From: Pycnopodia helianthoides
Lineage: Eukaryota; Echinodermata; Asteroidea; Forcipulatida; Asteriidae
DNA length: 64,000 bases
Reading direction: 5' to 3'
Assembly (NCBI GenBank): GCA_032158295.1
Contig: CM063244.1
Location: forward strand, 1,287,148-1,351,147
A program made the position numbers and the translations under genes. The notes beneath the pieces are model-generated. The model was not told the origin of the DNA and did no database searches. It saw only the letters and a program-made list of their open reading frames with translations. Below, piece after piece: positions 56,707 through 64,000 of the stretch; position 1 is the stretch's first letter, and each line of letters starts with the position of its first letter.

Positions 56707-58633
56707 GCTTGTTTGATTGAAACCCTTAAAAGAAAACGCTAGTTTTCCGAAACTCTTAATTGCTTACAAGTAACCAGGAAACGGAGGCCAAGTCTTACTC
56801 TCTGGTTTTCTTCATAATTTTTTTGAATTGATTTTAATTGCATATTGTTTATCACTTACAACTAACGTTCCAAACTAAATAATTTTTTCGGCCATAAACT
56901 CCGTTAAACTAAAATAATTACATGGGTTTTGAGGCATTGCATGGTAAGGTATCAATATAATATTCGGTTTGCGGTAACACCATGTAAATATCTACTTTGC
57001 TGTGTAGATTTGTTCTATAGAGAACTTGTCTTGCTATTTATTCTACTACCGCGGAGTAGATTTTCGGAATTCGGGAGACTTCTCAGTTCTGAAAAGAACT
57101 GTCCTGTTATTAACTACTACCTGGGCGGGAGGTAGGAAATCGGCCTGGACTACTACTTTAGCTTTGTGGATCGGGGGACTTCTCGTAATTAACTGCACTG
57201 CCGCAGAGTGAGCTCTTTTTGGTCTCAACTTTCGACTAGCTTGCTCTAGTTAAAATTTATCCTTTAAGAAAAAGAAAAAAAAGAGAAAAGGAGGCGTTCC
57301 CTTAAAAACGAAGTGGTCGTGGACGCTAAACATGTTTCTTTTTTTGTTGGCCTAATTGGTGAACTGTGAATAGTCACAGATTTGTTGGAGTGATTGTGCC
57401 TACAGCTGTACTGAACCTTTTCAAAGAGGAAGACAATCACAGGCCCTGCTCAGATTTCAAGTTGTTTTTCCTGGACAGTATTTTGGTTTCCCACCGTGCA
57501 GTATCCATTGTTAATTGCTTGTGGTGATTCCGCAAGTTGCTTTCAGTTTTTTCAGATGAGCGATCTTGCATTCAGTGCATAAAAAAAGGAGCATGTAATT
57601 TATAAAAAAAACCTTTAAAAAAACACCCTTAAAAATAAAATGTAGTGGTTTTAGAAACAAACACTAGGTGTTTGGGTGTAATATTTAACTGTGAATGAAT
57701 GGAATTTAGCACCTCATGACCTCACAATGACATCACTACAGTAACTCAAGTATAGCACAGCATAGTAAGTTCTCCTTGAACTTTAAAATCATCTTGTGGC
57801 TATATTGTAGCTTGAATTTAAAGATGATGGGATTTTTCTGAGTATACTAGTGAGTGTAACAATGTAAGATGTTCACACTAAAGATTGTCATATCTGGAAA
57901 CTTCTCTTGAAATATTTTTGCTTGAAATGCACAGTTTTTAAAACTATGAGGAATGAGAATAAAGCAACCAGTTTTTTCATCTCATGAGTCAAAAACCGGA
58001 TGTTTGAAGACAGTGAAAACATGAGGGGTTTGTTTTTCACTATTTTTGGTGTCACTTCGATGACCGACTGAGCTTAATTATTATTATTATTTCATGTATA
58101 TTGTTGGGTCAGAAAAAGTGCGGGTACCGGTCTTTAACAATTACCAATGTTGTCATCGCGCTTTAGATGTACACAAGCCTGTACACAAGCTAATTTACTG
58201 GCCGATAAGAATGTCGTTTACATACTTATGTGCACATTTACATGTACTGCTGAAGCCATGTCTAGTGCCCTATGCATGACCATTCAGCTGGAACTACATT
58301 GTACACTGTACAAAATGGGACAATAGCAAAATCACACTAGGTGTGCGTGTACTGTGCTGTGGTGAGAGAGGGAATTGGAAAGTACAGCAGACACAGCCTG
58401 TGATTTCTAGAGACGCTAAAAGAGGGAGTTGCCCCCCCCCCCCACAGGCTACAACAAGTAGGCTGCCCTAATATAAATGAAATTACCCTCCGTGGTGTAT
58501 CGGGGTAACTCAATTGACTTGTCTGTAACCGGACTGCACATTTGGATCAATTTTGCCGCAGACTACACGCTGGAACTATAAAGAAAAACGGTCAAGCCTC
58601 ATAAATGGCTGGCGCTTAGCAACGGGGGTGGCC

Positions 58634-58895
58634 GGCTGGCCATGGCCTCCACACTTTTTGCTCATGTTTGGCAGATTCAGGAATTCAGAAATATAGAGAT
58701 TTTGAAACTAGAATAGCCCAAACCAAGTGGCAGTGGGCTGGCCATGGCCTCCCCACTTTTTGCTCATGTTTGGCAGATTCAGGAATTCAGAAATATTGAG
58801 ATTTTGAAACTAGAATAGCCCAAACCAAGTGGCAGTGGGCTGGTCATGGCCTCCCCACTTTTTGCTCGTGTTTGGCAGATTCGGGAATTCAGACA
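58634..58895 (+). repeat. 102-bp tandem repeat, 2.6 copies
   Basis: GGCTGGCCATGGCCTCC begins units at 58634, 58736 and 58838. They are nearly identical through TTGGCAGATTC.GGAATTCAG. The third unit is truncated. Confidence 0.92.
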
Positions 58896-60132
58896 TAATG
58901 ACAAATTTTGAGTCTGGATCTTACTGAAGTCTTCTTTAAAAATATATTTGAAGCCTGTGAGATCTGTCAAGAAAAGTAGATAAAGATGGAAAATTTTATT
59001 AATTTTGTTTAAAGCCTGCAGTGGAATTCTTATGCTACCTGTATACAGCGCCTGCACAGGACTTGATATTCACACCAAAAAGTAGAGCTAATATTGTCAG
59101 AAACAATTTTGTGTTTTGGGGAAGGGGTGATATTCCCCCTTACCAACCACGGCCGTACTTGATGGATACTGCTGTCAAGATCTTTATACGGATTAGGGCC
59201 ACAGCTGGCAGGGATCGTAACTAAATGGCGTTCCCACTTTTAAGCACCTTGAAACAATTCTTTAATACATGAGTCAAGGAGGGAAAGTTACTGTGACTGG
59301 CTTTAGATCGGTGGAAGTCTGCACAATTTCATCAGATTTTTTGTTGTCGAATGGTGGAGAAGAATTTTGGAAGCGAGCTTATTTTGAAAACGATGTAGAC
59401 ATTTGTTTTTTTAAAGATGTCAAAATAGAAATTGAATGTTTTTCAAAACAAGCTACATTAAAATTGTCATAAGCTTGACGTGTGCATAGAAATTTCTTGT
59501 AACCACTATACATGTGTATGTATGTGCTGCTATGAAACCCTATTGTTGTGATGTAATTTTTGGGAGGTTTGTTTAAAAAAAACTTGTACATGTGTACATC
59601 ATTTTCTGTAACCTTCTGCATTGAATGTAACATTCCGCCCAAAACTCTGCTGCTGTAAACTGATCCCCAAGCTAGTGTATCGGGCAAATTACAGGCCAAT
59701 ACGCCAACAAACTAGTTGTTTTTGTAATAATAGGCCTAAGGTTTTAGATTCACAAAAATCCCAAACTAGAGCACCTTTTAAATGCACCAGATTGCACAGT
59801 ACAGCTAAACCAAACACAAACATGTAAAACATATTCTGAGCACCGTGTTTAAAATTCAGCAAAAACTTGCAAAATTTAGGTCCAAAATTCTCCACACTTC
59901 TCGAGAGAACCCTGCATTGGGGGGGGGGGTGGGGATCAAACAGAATTGATCTAATTTGCTAGTCTATTTATCAGACATCATCCATAAATTAACCTCAAGG
60001 ATTGAATTGACAAGAAGTCCTCGGATTATAAAAACTCATCTGAGTATCTCTCTGCCCTGTGGGGTAGCTTGGGGGGTGGCAGTAATGGCTGACTGCGGAT
60101 CCATCCTGTTAATGGAGGATAATTTCACTAAG

Positions 60133-60550
60133 TGAGAGTAATTTACTGTCTGTATCATCCCTGTCAGGTACATGTACAGTATGCCCAGACCATATAGGCT
60201 GATTACAATCCGGGATACGCTTGACAAGAGCTGTGTACTCTGCTCTATGGTACTACCTCTGAAAGTTTACTAAAGTCAAGAGAAATGCTGTTCGAATTTT
60301 AGACATAATTTTCTTTTTATAGGCGTGAGGGTAGGCACACACCCCATTGTGAGAGTAATTTATTGCCTATATATCCCTGTCAGGAGGTACATGTACATGT
60401 ATGCCCAGGCCATGATACGCTGATAACATTCATACTACGCTTGACAAGAGCTTGGTACCTACACCATGTACTACATGTACACCTCTTATTCTGAAACTTT
60501 ACCAAAGTCAAGAGAGATGCCATTAGAATTTTAGACATAGTTTTCTTGTG
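60133..60550 (+). repeat. Diverged tandem duplication, about 216-bp spacing
   Basis: GTGAGAGTAATTTA.TG through CGCTTGACAAGAGCT, AAAGTCAAGAGA.ATGC and GAATTTTAGACATA occurs at 60133-60315 and 60349-60545. Confidence 0.8.
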
Positions 60551-61255
60551 TGTGTGTGAGCGTGTCTATTTGTTGAAACCAAGGACTTTAACAAAAGGGA
60601 TCTGGGTGTTTTGACAGAGCGAGGACGTCCTCGCTTCGCTTTCGTGTACAAAACCAATGGAGACGTCGCGAAAAAAACACTTTAGTCCAAACAATGGGAG
60701 AACAAAGAGAAGTCCTTCATTTACGGGATTCACAAGTACATGTGGTTAGGTACATTTACACAATATTCAAACTGGGGACCTATAACAAAAGAGGACAATA
60801 GGGTCCCCGGTTGGGTGAAGGTCCCTGGTTGGAAAGAGTGTACAAAACCAATGGGAGCTGTTGCCAAAAAGAGTACAAACAAAAGAGGGACAATAGGAGG
60901 TCCCCGATTGCAGGTGTTCGCACACTTGTGTGTGTGTGTACAATCTCTCAGTTTGTAATTTTTGTAGGCGTTAAATTGTTTCCATACATGTTTGTAGATC
61001 CCCTATTTTTTCGCAGGCCCTGAAAATACTCATTGAAAGTATCGTGTGTGCAGTCACAGTCAACATATGGTCAGCATACATCCATGCAGTGTACTATAAT
61101 GTATCACAGTCTTGCAAGTCAAACTTGACGTTATCACATTCCATAGAGACTAAACTGACACACCCTAATAATGTTTCCCCTAAGATCATATTACAAACAC
61201 CACGAGGTGTTGTGTTACAGACTCTGTTCGTATCAGTTCCCCACCAAGCCTTTAA

Positions 61256-61640
61256 AGGCAAAGTATACCTATGGTTTTAGAACGGTTTGATAGTTTTAAT
61301 CCCAATACATGTATACATACAGTATAAACAGCCTGTGAAAATGTTATGTCAAAAGGTGGTAGTGTTTTTGAGATAATGCCAAATATTTGGAGCGGTTATA
61401 TCCACGCAGGAATCAACAGTCCGTAATTTGAATACGCAGTCTGAGAAACGTTTCACGGAGGGAGAAACGTTTCTCAGATTGAAATGTTTTTGAATCCCTC
61501 TCTCTAAAACCACATTCCTTATTAAATAGAAGGGAATCGTTTCTCAGAATGTTAAACATTATCAACAGCTGTAGTGCCTCACCAAGTAAGTTTTTATGGT
61601 CATTAATTTTTTGATTAATTACCAAAGGTATACACTCCCT
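61256..61640 (+). mobile_element. MITE family C, copy 4
   Basis: TTAA at 61252-61255 and 61641-61644, with ends AGGCAAAGTATACCTATGGT and GGTATACACTCCCT. Central palindrome GAGAAACGTTTC...GAAACGTTTCTC. Confidence 0.85.
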
Positions 61641-61799
61641 TTAAAGCTATATACACTGTAGAAAGCCAATGATCACAAAAACAAACAGTGCTCTGCCTCA
61701 CTGACTGATGATATGTAAAAAGAGTAATAGTAATGCGCTTTATCTATTGGCGTTTCAAAGCGCTTATCGTTTTTTATTTCCAGACATGTTATTAAAGTT

Positions 61800-62090
61800 T
61801 TTGAATTATGAGAGCCATTTATGTAACACCTTCTAATGGTTTACAAGGTGCTGCGTCGCATTCAGCAGCCACTGCAAGAAACACCGGGGCAAACCCCTTC
61901 TCTTTAGGTGATAACTGGGTACTTATATGTACATTACACAACCCAGGGGACTAACGACTTTGCGTCCCATCTTGCTTAAAGGACGCAAGTGTCTAGAACT
62001 GGACTAGAACCCACACTCTGCTGATCAGAAACACCATCCCTTGAGTCAAGTGCGCTTGACTTAACGACTACTACTACGGCTAGATTTCCG
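61800..62090 (-). mobile_element. tRNA-Leu-type SINE, inverse and degraded
   Basis: Read on the minus strand, CTTGACTCAAGGGATGGTGTTTCTGATC and GTGTGGGTTCTAGTCC correspond to the anticodon arm and B-box of the 39810 SINE, followed by GACACTTGCGTCC and AGTACCCAGTTATC body blocks. Confidence 0.6.
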
Positions 62091-62703
62091 TGTCATCGTG
62101 TGTTGAGGTATAGGATGTCCTTAGCAACACCCTTAGCAACAGTCGTAGCCGTAACTGTTGTGGGGTTATGTTTATTTGCAGGGCAGTAAAGACCAAGTGT
62201 TTATATTGCAATGCAGTAATGAGCACTGTAAGGGACGTAGGCAGGAAACGGTGGTCATGTGTTGTGACCAGTCAAGTAGATATCTAGATTAACACAAATT
62301 ACTTTCATTTTATGCATCTTACGGTACATATACTTTGACGCATTATCAGTCATGCCGGTTTTTAGAAAAACAATACACATTATATGTTTTTTTTTTTTAA
62401 TTCATGACACTTCCTATTAAAGTCAATTACCCTGTTACAAAAACACAAAATACTTTCAGTTAAAACGTTGCTTTCTTTTTGGCTAGAATACTCTACATTA
62501 CTGACATTTGCATGTTCACAACGTTTGCATGTTGTGAACAAATGAAACACAAGTCTCAGGTCGTACCTGTTTGCATTAAAATAAAAACAAATTGAACTTT
62601 AGGGGATTACTCGTGTAGAGATTGTGCTCGGGGAAAGAACTTTGTCATCCCAACTATCTGGCTTCTAACTTTAGTTTGGAAAGTTGTACTACAATTATTA
62701 CAG

Positions 62704-62825
62704 TATGGGGTTGAACGAAGAAAAATTGACTAGAGCGGGATTTGAACCAACGACCTCCGGATTAACATACCGGAGGTCGTTGGTTCAAATCCTGTCTAGT
62801 CAATTTTTCTTCGTTCAACCCCATA
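62704..62825. repeat. 57-bp inverted repeat hairpin with 9-bp loop
   Basis: Arms 62704-62760 and 62770-62825 are complementary except for about three positions. Each arm holds GGGGTTGAACGAAG and the T-arm-like ATTTGAACCAACGACCTCCGG. One arm plus its outer flank matches the repeat at 30785-30895, so this is two repeat ends joined head to head. Confidence 0.9.
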
Positions 62826-63231
62826 CAATTTGAAATTTACCCAGTCAGTTTCCCTTGTGGTTTATTACTTGACATTACAATTATTACAGTATACTATGTA
62901 GTGTAAGTTTTGAGGCATTGCATGGTGGGTAACCGTAAGGTTTTTTGGGGGGGGGTTTGTGGTACGAAGTATTTTGGTTTGTGGTGGCACCACATGAGGA
63001 GACGCATGACAATGATTACAGCAGGCTAGTCGAAAGCGTTGAGGAGACTTGTCTCACTTAGGGATACATAATTATGAGAAGTCATCTTTGTCGCGCCTCC
63101 TTCCCCCCCCCCCCCCTTTTCAACTTATCTACTTCATACATGTACCCCACTTCAAGTACAAACCAGCAAGAAAAGTTCTTTCTGATCTAAGCAGGACTAT
63201 ACAAGAACTAAAACTCTTCTCGGCGGACACA

Positions 63232-63361
63232 TGATGTTTACCAGCCAAACCACCATGTCACATGTACAATTTGTGACTGGTATCATGCTCTTTTCTGCTT
63301 AGCAGACAATTGTGAAGTGCAACATTTTCTGCTTTAAGCAGCTTCTTTGGAAATTGGGCCC
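63232..63361. mobile_element. MITE family D, truncated copy 10
   Basis: Only the right part (CACATGTACAATTTGTGACTGGTATC...AAATTGGGCCC) remains. A rearranged relative (ATTTCATGGCTCTGCTTACTGC...GCAGAGCCGTGAAAATTAGGCCC) is at 63640-63757. Confidence 0.7.
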
Positions 63362-64000
63362 TGTACATGATGGAATGTATCTACAAACAGATTTACACAA
63401 GAAAGTTGACTGCTAGTCCCGGGTAAAAAAAAAATAGGTGATCTTATCGCAACCAAGATGCAAAGCAGACTATTGAGATGCATTCCTTACGTGCTTGGGA
63501 GACGTTATCAACAGTAAAGACTCAAGTGTAAGATTTCTTTATTGAAAGGGAGTGTTAGTCAAGCTTTTTTGCCGAGGGCCATTTCTCTCGGTAACTTCCC
63601 GTTGCTTGAGGTCCGGTGGATATGGTCCTTACTGGCTACAATTTCATGGCTCTGCTTACTGCAAAACTCTTGAGCTTGCGTTGCCCTGTAAAAAAGCACA
63701 TTCTATGGGCAGTAAGCGCAGAGTTATGCGGTAAGCAGAGCCGTGAAAATTAGGCCCTGGTCAGCTGTGGATGAAACTCAATACTTCATGGGAACTTGGG
63801 TTTTTGTACAGTGTTGTCCGTTAAGGTAAGAGCAACTGTAAAAAAAAGTACTGTCGGTAAATTAGGGCTTGAAATTTACAATCAATCGCAGGCCCAAGAC
63901 GAGTGGTTTTTAGCGATGGGGGGAGGGGGGGGGGGGGGCAGTAAACTTGTGACTGGACAAATCTGGCAATCTAGTCTTTTTCAACTGAATAGTAATATAC

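Larger units (their letters stand above)
41187..64000 (+). other. TES intron 3 (open to the right)
   Basis: No PET-continuation or LIM exon was recognised on the plus strand, and no second gene on the minus strand. The region is repeats: three copies of a dispersed block (41448-41645, 43693-43900, 49214-49435, sharing GCAGAAAGTTCCCTG and CCTGATTATGGAAAC), MITEs, satellites, SINEs and LINE pieces, listed separately. Confidence 0.5.

Noticed and set aside
56129..56742. 191- and 195-codon ORFs with Ala-Gln-Arg-Thr or Gly-Leu-Gln repeats
   Set aside because: They come from a minisatellite with units of 24 and 30 bp; both strands are open and there is no gene context.
59021..59472. Adjacent plus-strand ORFs of 67 codons each
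   Set aside because: No homology recognised, no splice signals of the right phase and no composition shift; insufficient support for a gene.

Overview
The window is eukaryotic, animal and mostly non-coding. The few real coding pieces are vertebrate-like exons with GT-AG borders. The rest is AT-leaning intron and intergenic DNA packed with short inverted-repeat transposons (MITEs), tRNA-derived SINEs, LINE tails and satellites. The repeat style and the two proteins suggest a marine invertebrate deuterostome, most likely an echinoderm such as a sea star. That placement is inferred from recall of repeat families and was not tested.

Two genes can be supported, arranged head to head about 15 kb apart. 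At the left edge, on the minus strand, a 206-codon exon (816 down to 199) encodes the N-terminal TMD0 bundle of a sulfonylurea-receptor-type ABC protein (ABCC8/ABCC9 group); the gene continues off the left end. On the plus strand lies the 5' half of a Testin (TES/Limpet) gene. It has two candidate first coding exons (15575-15616 and 27697-27771), a shared exon with the start of the cysteine-rich region (38955-39040) and an exon finishing that region and entering the PET domain (40937-41186). Both first exons end in phase 0, as exon 2 requires. The rest of PET and the LIM domains were not found and should lie beyond 64000.

Layout: 1-816 SUR exon and intron edge; 817-15180 intergenic, with a LINE fragment, a Tc1-like element (4194-6443) holding nested insertions, a long foldback, two long-TIR elements and DR1-type nuclear-receptor motifs; 15180-15616 TES 5' region; 15617-38954 TES 5' introns, with eight MITE-A pieces or copies starting just upstream at 14078, a 1.13-kb tandem duplication, an orphan histone-type hairpin and a 2.57-kb unknown transposon inside a MITE; 38955-41186 TES exons 2 and 3; 41187-64000 TES intron 3, with a 14-bp minisatellite of about 55 copies, a second minisatellite, LINE and SINE pieces and several foldbacks.

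The most interesting material is the mobile DNA. The unknown transposon carries eight exact same-strand copies of a 15-bp motif. TTAA-inserting MITEs repeatedly land in one TTAA inside another MITE family. A chimeric MITE records an unequal crossover, and an empty/filled site pair confirms TTAA targeting. The TES alternative first exons are the main gene-level observation.
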